DNA from: Porites lobata
Taxonomy: Eukaryota > Cnidaria > Anthozoa > Scleractinia > Poritidae
Reading direction: 5' to 3'
Assembly (NCBI GenBank): GCA_942486035.1
Contig: CALNXK010000362.1
Span: 1-64,000 of the forward strand
DNA: 64,000 bases
Shown: in pieces, positions 47,870 to 58,439 of the stretch
How positions within the stretch are numbered: position 1 is the stretch's first letter
Layout: the number at the start of each line of letters is the position of its first letter
Made by a program: the position numbers and the translations under genes
Notes under the pieces: model-generated
What the model saw: the letters and a program-made list of their open reading frames with translations, nothing else
Told to the model about the DNA's origin: nothing
The model's database searches: none

Positions 47870-49255
47870 ATTTTGGTACCCTATACTAGTCTAAACACCC
47901 CAAATCCATCCCTATCCTAGAGTCGCTATTTCCCATCTATCGACACTTTCTTTGTTAAACTCGCCCAAAATGATACACCCTGTTAAGGACAGAGAGGACA
48001 AAAGTAAAAACTATACCCTGTTGTTAGTTCTTTCGTTTGCACCAAGAACTTGAGTTTTTCTACGGGTACGCCGGTTTTCATCATCTCTCCTCAAACACCA
48101 ATGCTTTCACATTTCAATATGGTCTGGAATGCACGGAAAAAATTAAAAAGAGTTTTGTTGGTGCTTCGTTGTTAAGCAAACTGAGTTGAGGGTTAATTCA
48201 AATTTGCTGATTTCAGTTTTAAGTGCCTACCCTACGAGCAGAAGTTTTTGGGTATAGGGGAACCCTTCGGTTGTTCTGCGTAATGGGTTTCAGCAAAACT
48301 TGGTAAAGAGATTCACAACATTTATTCCTTTGATGAAGAAAAAGAAAATCGAGGTAAAATTATCATTTGGTATGGGAGCCAGGGGCCTTGCATGCTGTTC
48401 TGTCGCTATTTGGGTAACTCCCGGGGATACGAGTACTCGGGCAGTATTTGGTTATGGGTGAGCCCCTTTGGGTTTGAAACCCTGACCCTGTTTAGGACCA
48501 ACGCCCAATTTTACTTCCCCGATCAGGCGAAGGACAAAATGCACGCCCTATTGTTTAAAAGTCATTTATTGGCGATTTCTGTTGAGTAAATTCATGTTAC
48601 AGTCATTGCCTTTGTATACTTGAAGTACATACAAAATGAATTTCAAGAACAAAATCAAATCAATCGTGCATGCGATACTCTGTTTATAAATCAGTGGACT
48701 GAGAGACTCAAGTATAAACTTTCAAATTAAAATTGAATTTCCTTTGTTTGGTTGATTGTATGAGGGCAAATATATCTGCCGGTGTCAAAAACCATACGAT
48801 AACAAATCAAAGAAGCTATAAATCATCCAGAAAGGAAATACGAAAAACTCGAAAAAAAACTACAGAACTGGGCAGCAATAACTCTTGATATTTTTTCAAC
48901 TATTTTACCTAGATGTATATTTTGACTCTTCAGTTTAAGTTCTGAAAATCTTCGAAAAACATACTAAATTCGTATAAAATCTCAACTAAGATTTTTACCA
49001 AAAATTTTTTGAACGTCAAAAAATCTAAAAAAAATCCTGATTTTTTTTAGCTAAGCCTAGCCGCCATTAAAATTGTGAACTTTAAAGTGAGTGTTACTTT
49101 ACCCTATAATGCTACACAATTTAATAAATTCAATCAATGTGTAGTGTTGCCAGCCGCTTCTGAAGGCTGCTAATGAAAAAAGAAAACAAAAATATAAGGT
49201 ATGGGCTTCGTTAGTCTGGGAATATAGCGGTTTCTCAATGCTATAAACCGACGCT
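47870..49255. other. No gene seen
   Basis: Dispersed-repeat remnants only, for example ACACCCTGTTAAGGACAGAGAGGAC near 47975. A short plus-strand frame at 48392-48589 has no supporting features. Confidence 0.45.
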
Positions 49256-49358
49256 TAGTCTGCTACGCAGCCGTTTTTAGTGTCGTCACGCAACTCCTCT
49301 CCTACTAGTTGGGAGGAGCGTTGCGTGACGACTCTAAAAACGGCTGTGTAGCAGACTA
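49256..49358. mobile_element. 103-bp MITE with 9-bp target duplication
   Basis: Arms of about 45 bases, TAGTCTGCTACGCAGCCG then TTTTTAGTGTCGTCACGCAA, are mirrored almost perfectly. The nine bases ACCGACGCT flank both sides (49247-49255 and 49359-49367). The duplication length suggests mobilisation by a Mutator-type or similar transposase. Confidence 0.85.
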
Positions 49359-49482
49359 ACCGACGCTGGGCAAAGCTAACGCTTTATAGGTTTAACTAGA
49401 CAATAACCGGACGTTCTTCTGGTCCTTGTGGTTCGTATTTAGAATTTCCCGGCTAAAATGTATCCCCAGGATCGCCTAATTT

Positions 49483-51135
49483 TCAAGCATAGAGTACTGT
49501 GTTTTTGCAGGGTACAGCAATGCTTCCCTTCACTGTCGCAGTAACCCCTGTTATAAAGCTGCTATCTCCCTGGGGTCTAAATTGAATGACACGCACAAAC
49601 TTAAAGTCTTTGGAGTACATAGACACTTCCAGATGGTTTTCGGACTGCATTGTAGCAACAAGAACTGTTTCACTCGGGCGGTGAAAATCCACAGCCGCAC
49701 CAGTGTCAGGCATCGACCCTGCAACTGAAAACCTAGTAAGTTGGTGACCCTCTGCACTGAACACGCGAAGACATGTGGAGTCTTTATCAGTGTCCAGAAC
49801 TAACGAATGACCATCGTAAGTTGCCGCAATATCTTGTGCGTTATTCAACGTCTCCTTTCCGAAGCTTTGAATGAACATTCCATCGCCCTCGTACACTTCC
49901 ACCGTATCATTGAAGCAAACTGAAAAGCTTCCTCCACTTACAAAAATTCGATTGAAGTCGTCGACTGTCAGCGCGTATCCTCTAAAGCCTTCCCTCAGAG
50001 TGAACTTTTGAATCAAATGAGCCTGCTCGTTGAACACATACACTACGCTCACATCAGCACGACCATCCTGATTTCTAATCAATGTCAGCACGTAGATATT
50101 GTCTTGCTGGTCACAAGCAATGTTCCATATTTCTCTTTCATACTCAGATTGCTCTTCATAAGCGAAAGGATGGAGGCAATACAGAAACATTCCGTGGTCA
50201 TCGAACACTTTAATGTTGCGATCTACGCTATCCCCAACAATAAATTCTCCGCGGGAATTAGAAGAAATGCTCCACGCAAACTTTAGCCTGTGGTCATCAT
50301 TCGCACTCTGCCCAAACGACCATGTCTGACAACAATGTTCTCTGAGCGTTCGCTCGTGTACAGGATCGATTTTCCCGCTTCCTGTCACAATACAAGGCCA
50401 AGCAAGAAGCGCTCCGCCTCCACTAACCATTTGTGTGGCGTCACAGACGAGGCTATTTAACTCACGGACTTCCTTTTGAATTGTTTGGTTCTGTTTCGTG
50501 ATCATGAAACTTTGCTTGACGACTGGATCAGAGTGAAGCTCTTCAAGGCATAATTTGCACAGGGGTATCGCTTCTTCAGGATATTCAATTTTCTCTAGTA
50601 TGGTCGCAATAACACGATATTTCATGGCTAAAATGCGTTGACTTGTTTCTAGAGCCTCGTTGCAGAATGCTTTGGTAGCTTTCCTGCGGGCATCTTTGAA
50701 TCTCTCTTTGGCATCACATAATGCTCTTTTAGTTGATTCATCCAACTCGTGAAGTCCTTTAGCAAGAAACAACACTGCTTTCCACGCTGTTGTTGATGGA
50801 AAGTCAACCTTTAGTTTTCCACCTTCCGTTTTCACTTCCGCTTTTGCTGTAATTGTCTGAAAATCAGACAAATGAAACTTATCAAATACTCTGTCCAAGT
50901 ACAGCAAGCCTTCATTGAAGAAGCTTGCACTTGCTAGAAGGTCTTTCATTGCAATTCCATCCAGTCTTGATTTAATATCGTCAACATTACTCTCGATGAC
51001 CTTGATGTATCTTTGAATGTCTGCAGTTGGAATATTTGCTCGAGATTTTGTCGCTCCTCGAACTGCGGCAGAGACACCTTCCTTAACAACGGCTTTCACA
51101 GCGGCTTCCAAAACAATCTTTCCAATGTTGATCAT
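49483..51135 (-). CDS. Helical N-terminus plus NHL-type beta-propeller protein
   Basis: Intronless; 550 residues from the ATG at 51135. The frame is also open from an ATG at 51240 (585 residues). However, a TATTTAAA box ends two bases before that ATG, so transcription should begin downstream of it; the internal start (MINIGKIVLEAAVKAVV) is preferred. Residues 1 to about 250 are helical and charged, with no RING or B-box seen. From about residue 280 to the end run six imperfect propeller blades of the NHL type, each ending in the pattern I-K-V-F/V-E-V-Y followed by a small turn and F. Examples are GDSVDRNIKVFDDHGMFLY and NDTVEVYEGDGMFIQSFG. NHL propellers bind protein or RNA. Cnidarian genomes hold many such proteins lacking the TRIM domains. 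Specific function unknown. Confidence 0.8.
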   Translation of the reverse strand: MINIGKIVLEAAVKAVVKEGVSAAVRGATKSRANIPTADIQRYIKVIESNVDDIKSRLDGIAMKDLLASASFFNEGLLYLDRVFDKFHLSDFQTITAKAEVKTEGGKLKVDFPSTTAWKAVLFLAKGLHELDESTKRALCDAKERFKDARRKATKAFCNEALETSQRILAMKYRVIATILEKIEYPEEAIPLCKLCLEELHSDPVVKQSFMITKQNQTIQKEVRELNSLVCDATQMVSGGGALLAWPCIVTGSGKIDPVHERTLREHCCQTWSFGQSANDDHRLKFAWSISSNSRGEFIVGDSVDRNIKVFDDHGMFLYCLHPFAYEEQSEYEREIWNIACDQQDNIYVLTLIRNQDGRADVSVVYVFNEQAHLIQKFTLREGFRGYALTVDDFNRIFVSGGSFSVCFNDTVEVYEGDGMFIQSFGKETLNNAQDIAATYDGHSLVLDTDKDSTCLRVFSAEGHQLTRFSVAGSMPDTGAAVDFHRPSETVLVATMQSENHLEVSMYSKDFKFVRVIQFRPQGDSSFITGVTATVKGSIAVPCKNTVLYA

Positions 51136-51242
51136 CGTTTGATTTTTTGAACAAGTGTAAAACACAGCTGAAATACGTTTGTTCTGGTAGACTACAGCCA
51201 AGACAACCTGAAATGAACCTGCCTCCAAGCTACACTGCATGT

Positions 51243-51250
51243 TTTAAATA
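51243..51250 (-). promoter_or_regulatory. TATA box of the NHL-propeller gene
   Basis: TATTTAAA on the minus strand, two bases upstream of the first in-frame ATG and about 110 bases upstream of the second. Standard 25-30 base spacing would place the transcript start near 51215-51220, inside the longer open frame. Confidence 0.45.
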
Positions 51251-51768
51251 CCTTTAACCTCAGCTGTTTGAATGATCACGTGAATAGTCTCGTGACGTGT
51301 TTGCTTCACGCCGTAGAAATGAAGACAAGTGTTAAATGTGACTTGTGGACACGGCTAAGTATTCTTCGTGATCTTTCTTAGTCTGGCACTCACTGTTGTA
51401 AAGCATTGAACTTTATTAGGGGTTATAATTTTTATATCAGTGACAAAAAAGCTGAACAATCTACTTAGTTTCATAGCTTGAAATTCCAAAAAATAAACCC
51501 GGAAACCGACTCTTTTGATGGATTGAAATTTGAAAAGGGCATATATACTTATACTTATATACATGTAGGGGTTGTAAATTAGAAGAGTCCAATACGTGTA
51601 ACAAAGTCGATCAGAAGAATTATGCCAGCAAATTTTTGTTCGTTGTGTTGTTGACACTGAGTAATTTTCCGAATAAGGACGGAATTCACAACAACTTAAT
51701 CCCTGTCAACACGCCAACTTTAAACACAACAGTATTTTTAGCTGTGTGTCACACCACAATAACATATA

Positions 51769-52335
51769 CAGTCGACTCCCGATAACTCGAACCTTCAAGG
51801 GAAATCGAAAAAAAAAATTGAGTTATCGGGACCTCGAAGAAAATAGCCGAGAGTAAGGTATTAAAAGACTCTTAAAAAACAGTTTTTATTGCACAGTAAA
51901 CATTTTAACATTTTGTCAAGTGAATATTAAAGATACTTCTAGATTATAAATCAGAACGTAACGTAACAAAACATAGCCTGAATAGAGCATGCGTTTTACT
52001 GTTTTGAGAAGTAAAACTGTTTCACGTTAACTAGCCTGTGACAATCAACATCAGCCTCCACTAGTAAACTACACTCCTACAACACGTCAATGGGAAATCC
52101 AAAATTCAATGTTTCGGACGCCAGTAGACGTCGATAGACGGCTTTTTTCCCGACTTTTAAAGGGCTCAAAACATGGTTCGAGTTATCGAGGGTAAAATTA
52201 TATAGAAAATGACCTGAGGGGAAACGAAAATTGGTTCGAGTTACCGAGGGTAAAATTACAGTGAATGTATTACGGAGGGTTCGAGTTAGCGCGAGATTCG
52301 AGTTAGCGTGGGTTCGAGTTATCGTGAGTCGACTG
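51769..52335. mobile_element. TA-flanked inverted-repeat element, 567 bp
   Basis: Starts CAGTCGACTCCCGATAACTCG and ends CGAGTTATCGTGAGTCGACTG, with TA duplicated at both edges. The right end repeats GGTTCGAGTTA several times. The terminal sequence is of the kind seen in pogo/Tigger-type elements. No transposase frame is left. Confidence 0.75.
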
Positions 52336-53002
52336 TAGAAATCTAACAGTTGAAAGCTCACGTGTAAGGCCGTGGCGCTTGCATGCATACATGCATATGT
52401 CTGACCCCGTTTGGCCAGTCAGCTCAGGCCGGCCAAAATGTGAGCACTCAGTAATGTTGACTTTTCTAATATTGCGTAACGTAAAATCTTACAGGGTTTA
52501 TATTGGAACCGAAAAAGGCGGAAAACAATCGCCGTATTTTACTGAGGTTATATGGCGAAGACAAGAAATAAAGTAAATCTATTTTGACCTCATTTTGTGT
52601 TCTTTTGACCATCTGGGGCGATCTCGGCTGGCTTTGCGATTCTGTCTCAAGGCTAGACCAGCCTTGCTGACCGACGAAAGTGTGGCCTAAGTAAGCTAAT
52701 TTTATTTCATTTCTTCACCGTAAGCTGGTAGAGGCCCTCCTGCATTTTATGTTTCCCATCAAAGGGGACGAAATGGGGTGTCATAAATGAAGCATACACC
52801 ATCCACTTATTTACGGTAAATTTAAATTGAAGATGAAACGCTTCTTGCGGACATCGACAAAAAGCAGGCCTCCAGCAGAAAGCCTTATAGCTTTGGTCTA
52901 AATAGTATTTCTTCAAGGTTCTCTCCTGTGTGCTCCTCCAGGCATAAAATTCTTAAGTTGTTTTTTTTTTCTAGAGTATTGTTCGTTTCGAACCGCCGTG
53001 TT

Positions 53003-53180
53003 CTGTCGCACGTTGTAATAATCGTCGCACTTTATAAAACCTATTGCATTTTGTAATAAAATTCTCGCACTTTGTAATAAAAAGCTGCCGCACTTTGTAA
53101 TAACAGACTACCGCACTTTGTAATAAAATGAGCTGTCGCACTTTGTAATTATGTCAAAGTTGTCGCCCTTTGTAATAAAC
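53003..53180. repeat. Degenerate satellite, TGTCGCACTTTGTAATAA unit
   Basis: Seven or eight imperfect units with a period of about 22-30 bases, each containing CGCACTTTGTAATAA or a close variant. No coding potential. Confidence 0.8.
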
Positions 53181-53663
53181 TTGAAATGGATGGTCGGAGG
53201 ACAAATAAACCCAACAATAAGTATTGATCGATCGAGTTGACCCGACAGGCATTCTCGACCACAGTGCTTACGCTTCTGACTCTGACCGTCACGCACAGAA
53301 GAGCTCTGGGATCAAGAGTGACCCGACAGGGCGAGCCAAACTGTTAATATGAAGAAAAGTTGGCCCGACAAGAAGGGTGACCTACTGTAGCTTACCATCA
53401 AAAAGAGTGATCCTGGTAGGCGGGACGCCCTTCAAGCAGCCGCCAACTTTTTGTTTCTCCGTGTTGAAGTTTCGCCACGTTTTGTAACTGAAATGTATGA
53501 AAAGTTGGCTCGCCCGAGGTAGCTAGAGTAAGCGGTACATGGGAAAACTTTTCTCCATATAAACGAGGCCTTTTCAGCCAATGCATGCCTTCCTAACATA
53601 ACACCTCCCTACCTGGTATGTTAACTGGTGGAGTGAATAAATATTTAGATACAATCTCAGCTC

Positions 53664-53696
53664 TTTACGTTCACGTTCACGTTCACGTTCACGTTT
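53664..53696. repeat. TTCACG hexanucleotide microsatellite
   Basis: Four to five perfect ACGTTC units in tandem. Confidence 0.9.
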
Positions 53697-54110
53697 ATAG
53701 TTTTTTCATACGTGTTTTTACAGATTTCATTTTGAGATGGGTTTGAAAATAGTTTTGGGTCCAAGAAGTGAATTTATTAGGAATTTTAATTTTGACTTAG
53801 GGTGAATGGGTAATTTGAATTCCCCATAATGAAACAACTTTTTAGGAACGGAATACACTTGCGCCAAGGCAAACTCCACTAGCCCCAGGTTATCGGAGTA
53901 ATCTGTAGATCTGTCATAACCAAAAAACTGTTCAGTAATTCATAAAAAAATGCACATAAAATTAAAACGTAATGAATATTTTTAAATTTGATTTAATGCG
54001 ACTGAGTTTTTATCGATCCAGCTTTCTGAAAAAAAAAATCATCAAAAAGGAAATTATAACATTGGAAGATTAAGATCTTGACGAACGATTTTAGGACCAA
54101 TAGTCAGCAA

Positions 54111-55056
54111 CAGGGACACAACCTACCTACCCCTCCCCTTAGCCAACATTTTGTCCCAACTTGAGAATTTAGTACAAGAGAGGATAAAGGGGACAGAGAA
54201 GGCATCCCCCATACACACCCTATTCCATAGGTAATTCGTCTCGAGTTATTTTTAAGACCACAGATCCCAAGGGGGATTAGACAACAGCCAATCACATAGC
54301 GCGAATGTGTTCCGCGTGGATGACCCCGCTCAGAGCCAGGCGTCCTTCACGAATTGACGCAGAACAAAATGGCGGAAGACGCGAAGAGCGATATTGCTAT
54401 TCGTTTTGTCGACGAAAACGGCTACAGAGAGATTTCTGCTAAAGCTGTGTCAGCAAAACGGAAATTAAAAAAGAATTGCCCTTCCTCTCTTGTATAGAGC
54501 TAACACTACAGCAGTGAAATCCTTAACACACTGAATATTCTTCAGGATCATTTATAATTTACAGTTTGAAGAGAGCAATTTCTGGTTTGATATTTATTCT
54601 TTCATTAGTCTTTTATTATTCAACAAAAATAACACTTGGCGTCCTACTTGCTTTATTGTACAAACGACCGGTTTCAATAGACCGGCGAAATTTCTCACAT
54701 TTTATTAAAGCACTGAGGTTACGACAACTTCGAGTTAAACTGATTTCACGGGTTGTCAAAGAGTCTAGCAATTCCCTTTTCCCAGGTAAGCGCCGACTCA
54801 TTTCGCTTCAATATTCAAAAATGCTCTCGATCTCTTTACGCTTTCATTGCCTTTCGCCCGAGGGGTTTAGTCATGCGAAACCTCCACGAAACATCCACGC
54901 AGCGCGCGAGGTAACTTTATCCCGATTCTAAAAATAACTCGAGACGAATTACCTATGGAATAGGGTGTGTATGGGGGATGCCTTCTCTGTCCCCTTTATC
55001 CTGTCTTGTTTAGTGTTTATTTCGGATTAAGGGAGAGGTAGGTGGGGAGTGTCCTG
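54111..55056. mobile_element. 950-bp element with long TIRs and gene-like interior
   Basis: The left arm (54111-54254) and right arm (54930-55056) are inverted copies. Both begin CAGG(G)ACAC, then ACCTACC..CTCCC, and both include GGATAAAGGGGACAGAG and GGCATCCCCCATACACACCC. Between them lies about 670 bp of non-repetitive sequence with a protein-like short frame and splice-like signals. No target duplication could be recognised. The terminal motif CCCACCTACCCCTCCCCT is shared with the hairpin at 63817-63947, implying a common family. Confidence 0.65.
54369..54497 (+). CDS. Short frame inside the 950-bp element, possible captured exon
   Basis: 42 codons in a good context (CAAAATGGCGG). It begins MAEDAKSDIAIRFVDENG, continues YREISAKAVSAKRKLKK, and stops at TAG. 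The composition is soluble and gene-like, unlike random AT-rich frames nearby. A GTATAG donor-like site overlaps the stop. A TTTACAG acceptor at about 54563 is followed by 60 open codons in the matching phase. A second donor-like CAG|GTAAGC follows at 54784. The fragment may be a host first exon picked up by the transposon, or the remains of an element gene. Not recognised. Confidence 0.3.
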   Translation: MAEDAKSDIAIRFVDENGYREISAKAVSAKRKLKKNCPSSLV

Positions 55057-55059
55057 TAC

Positions 55060-57870
55060 GCAAGATAGGTATCTTTGGAGTTTTTCGTCCAAGGGAAGCC
55101 TTCAAGGTTTCAAACCCTTGGCAGCAATGCCATCCCTAAACGTCTGCCAAGTATCCTCTTCCTGGGTCTCTTAGATACCAGCAAATCGGCCCGATCTCTT
55201 TTATTCCTGGGCCGAGTTGTTCGAAGGCCGATTAGCGCTTAACCCGGGGTTAAAATTAACCCGGGTTTCTTTTTCTTGTGTTCAAAAGCATTTTCTCGTA
55301 TAATTTTCTGCGCAATTTTTAGAGCTTCAACTTGTAGAGAAAAAGAATTAAAGCTGAAATGCTTTTTAAGCTTTCAAATCTGAATTCAAATATCGCACTA
55401 ACCCTGGGTTATCTTAACCGAGCTTTGAACAACTCGGCCCTGTAGCCTGCATAACCGATGATATTTTTTTTACGTTATTTCAGTTTTTTAGGCGAGCAGA
55501 GGCAAGCGGTAAGCGAATGAGGAGAGCCAGACACAAGCGACCTGGTAAGGCGCTCCTCGCTCGCTTCGCACTTGCCTTCGCGGAGCATTTGCGGCTAAAC
55601 AAGGTGAAATTTAGCCGATTCCCCCTTTGACGGTTACTTCACTGAAGTGATCCCCCTAATAACTTTGATGACTTTCTCGATCCCCTCCCGCCCATGTCTT
55701 AACTTTCCAAGTAAATTTGATTGGTCCCCCTCTCTGAATCCTTCCAAAGTTTTCAGTGATCCCCCCTTTTGGGTTCTCAGTTACGACTGATCCCCCCTTT
55801 TTGTTCCCCTAAAAATCAAGTGATCCCCCTAAAATCCTCCGTCCTCCCGGCGATAAATAATGACCGGTGCACTTTTGAGACTTCTCATATTGACAATAAA
55901 AGTTTAAAATACCCTGGGTACAGTTTTATCGTTGAGCTGCATTTAATAAAAGGGCATAATCTTGAAAAAGAGTAATCAGGCTTTACAATTTTTTTGTGTC
56001 AGGGAAACGTTCTTTGTTTACGGCAGCAAGGCTCTCACGACTTTGCCTATTTTTCCTTTATATTTTGCTTTCCTCTCTCGCCAAATTTAATAAGGGGTTT
56101 TCCACCTTACAAATGGTCCACTAGCCCAACATCTTTTCAAAGAATTTATTTGAAATGTTAATTAACCTTACAAGTCCCAGATGCCCGGAAGTGTACCCTT
56201 GTTCTTGCTACACAGGCACGTACAGTACAAAAATCCAATCAGAAATTATTATTCAAATTAAGACGTTGCTCCGCGCTACATTCAAAAATTGATAACTTCA
56301 GTCGAGAAAGCTGAGGAAAGTTGCTCACGAAGGAGAAACAAGACGCTCTCACATAAACTGACTATCCGTCTACTCTTCCTCATCTTCACTACAAGAAAGC
56401 TAACTGTGGAAACATTCTGGGATGTTAAAAACAGCGCCTGAGGTAAATACTTGTTAAAGTTATTGTCAATTCGGTTCACATATTTAAGTCCAACTTTAAA
56501 TTAAGTTATTTCTTCGTCGAAAGCTCTTGTTTTGCAGTTAATTTATTTGTTCTCAGAGGAGAAATAGCCAGTGGAAATGTAAGCAAACGCTCAAGCAAAA
56601 TTAGTCCATGAATTTGAACGCCCTTCCCAATACAAGGTCGTACACTTGGCTGTTACTAAAATACACTCAAAACGCATTGGAGACCTGAATGTCCAGATAG
56701 AGGGACCCGGCAAATTATGTCTTTCTTTTCTTCCAAATTTATATTGGTTATTACTAAGAAACGAATTTGCAGAAATGAAATATTTGATTTATTTTTTTTC
56801 TCGGTGTACAACAGCGAGACTTTGACGGAGTTAATGTCACCAAATGAAAAAAAAAAAAACGCCTTTAACAGTTGAAGATGGGAGATTTAAGAGGCCGTGG
56901 TTGTCAAAGTGTTAATTAGATAATTTCGAACATTTTTTTTCTAGAACTGCTACTTGGTATTCGCTTCTATTAAGCAGGTTGGAATATCTAAAATTAATTG
57001 AGGTAATTAACGTCTTTCTTACGTTGAATGAGGTTGCTATTTACATTCGAATGGGGTCGTGTATTACAAAAAGAAAACCTTGCGCTAAATGAATAAGAGG
57101 AATGGCCGGCTGTATACATGAAACCTTCAACATAAAATGATTATAAACAGGTAAGATTAATTTCATTCTCGCTCACCAAGTTCGTCCCAATAAAAAACAT
57201 TTTTCTTCTTATTCGGACGACACATGAAAAACAGAGACAAAAGGCAACTATAGAGAAAATACAGGTTTTGCAACCACGTGACAAGGCGGCCATGTTGGGG
57301 GTCCGATGAATAGAATTTTATTTCGAAGAATTTACATGAAAATAGCGTTTAATTCCCAGAGAAGAGAAATGAGTGAAGGAGTTACGATCCGTTTCTTTCC
57401 CATTATTCTTGGCCAGATTTCGGATAAATTACTCTGAAGTAAACAATTAACCATATTTGCAATCAAACGTTGATTAACACTAGTGTGATATAAAAGCGTC
57501 ACGCGTGACCCTCTGGTGCGAATAGATTGCGACAGAACATGTTTTGTTACTATTATGAATGGATACTTTTTATGAATTGAAAAAATAAGTAATTAATGAC
57601 AATTATTAGGAAATTTATGGAAAAGATTGCAAAGATTGTCATCGGCGCCACACATTCTTTTTCATCACGCGCGACCTCTCGCTTGATCTCTCGCGCAAAT
57701 AGATTGCGACAGAGTCTATAGGATCGTCACAAGAGCCCTGAATATGTTTGGCCCTGAATACTTAAGAATAAATTATTTCCATATTTTTTCTCTGTTTCTC
57801 TTTACGTAGCTCTCTGACACTTAATTGAGCCATTTCACTATTGTCAACTTTGTTATCTTTTCACTTTTCA
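55060..57870. other. No gene seen
   Basis: AT-rich DNA with repeat remnants, among them a stretch rich in GATCCCCCT motifs at 55615-55840. No frame or splice-site series gives a plausible protein. Confidence 0.45.
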
Positions 57871-57874
57871 GCCG

Positions 57875-58095
57875 TCAGACCACACCATCTTCCTTAGGCA
57901 GATATCCAGATTAGACCATGAAACCAGTCCATCAGACCATCGCACCAGACAATCAGATCACAACCCAGATCAGACCACCACATCCTAATACAACAACAGA
58001 CTATCATCTCTACCCGACCACCAAATCAGACCATCCGATCAGCAGACCACCACCCACAAACCAGACCACAGACCACCATCTTCCAATCAGAACAT
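57875..58095. repeat. Degenerate CAGACCA-rich array
   Basis: Irregularly spaced CAGACCA and CAGATCA motifs, more than fifteen in 220 bases, reading as a threonine/proline-rich low-complexity frame. Not considered coding. Confidence 0.65.
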
Positions 58096-58434
58096 CATAC
58101 CCAGCTTCTTGAAATGGTACAGGTCAGGTGCATTCTTTATGGGTTGGGTCAAGGGGGGTATATAGAGCTCTGGATGAACTTTGCAAAGCATTCCACACAC
58201 TTTCGGCCTGATCTTTTGGACCTTTTTTCGGCTTAACTTAATTGTAGTTAGATTAGCTAGCGGGGTTCCCTGGGCTGGTAAGGGCCTCCCCTTCCCTTTT
58301 CCATAAGATGGGTTCCTTTGCAGGTGTTCGTTCAGCAATAAGAGTTTGGCTTTTAGGAATAGGTTCGGTTTTCTTGATTCGGCTTCGATTCTAGGAAACG
58401 GTTCGGCTGGATCTTTTTTCGCCTTTTCAGAAGG
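58087..58434 (-). other. Extended open frame without a start codon
   Basis: The minus strand is open for about 115 codons from 58434 to a stop at 58087, with no ATG near the start. It contains basic, proline-containing sequence such as NPSYGKGKGRPLPAQGTP and KLSRKKVQKIRPKVCGML. It could be an internal or 3' exon, or a piece of a decayed element. No splice acceptor stands out and the family is not recognised. Confidence 0.2.
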
Positions 58435-58439
58435 ACGTC

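Larger units (their letters stand above)
51260..54110. other. Repeat-rich intergenic stretch
   Basis: Holds the 567-bp inverted-repeat element (51769-52335), a degenerate satellite (53003-53180) and a TTCACG hexanucleotide microsatellite (53664-53696). No gene supported. Confidence 0.5.

Noticed and set aside
54566..54931. 121-codon plus-strand frame
   Set aside because: Inside the 950-bp element; hydrophobic then basic with no family match. The splice-compatible alternative frame is no weaker, so it was not called as a gene.
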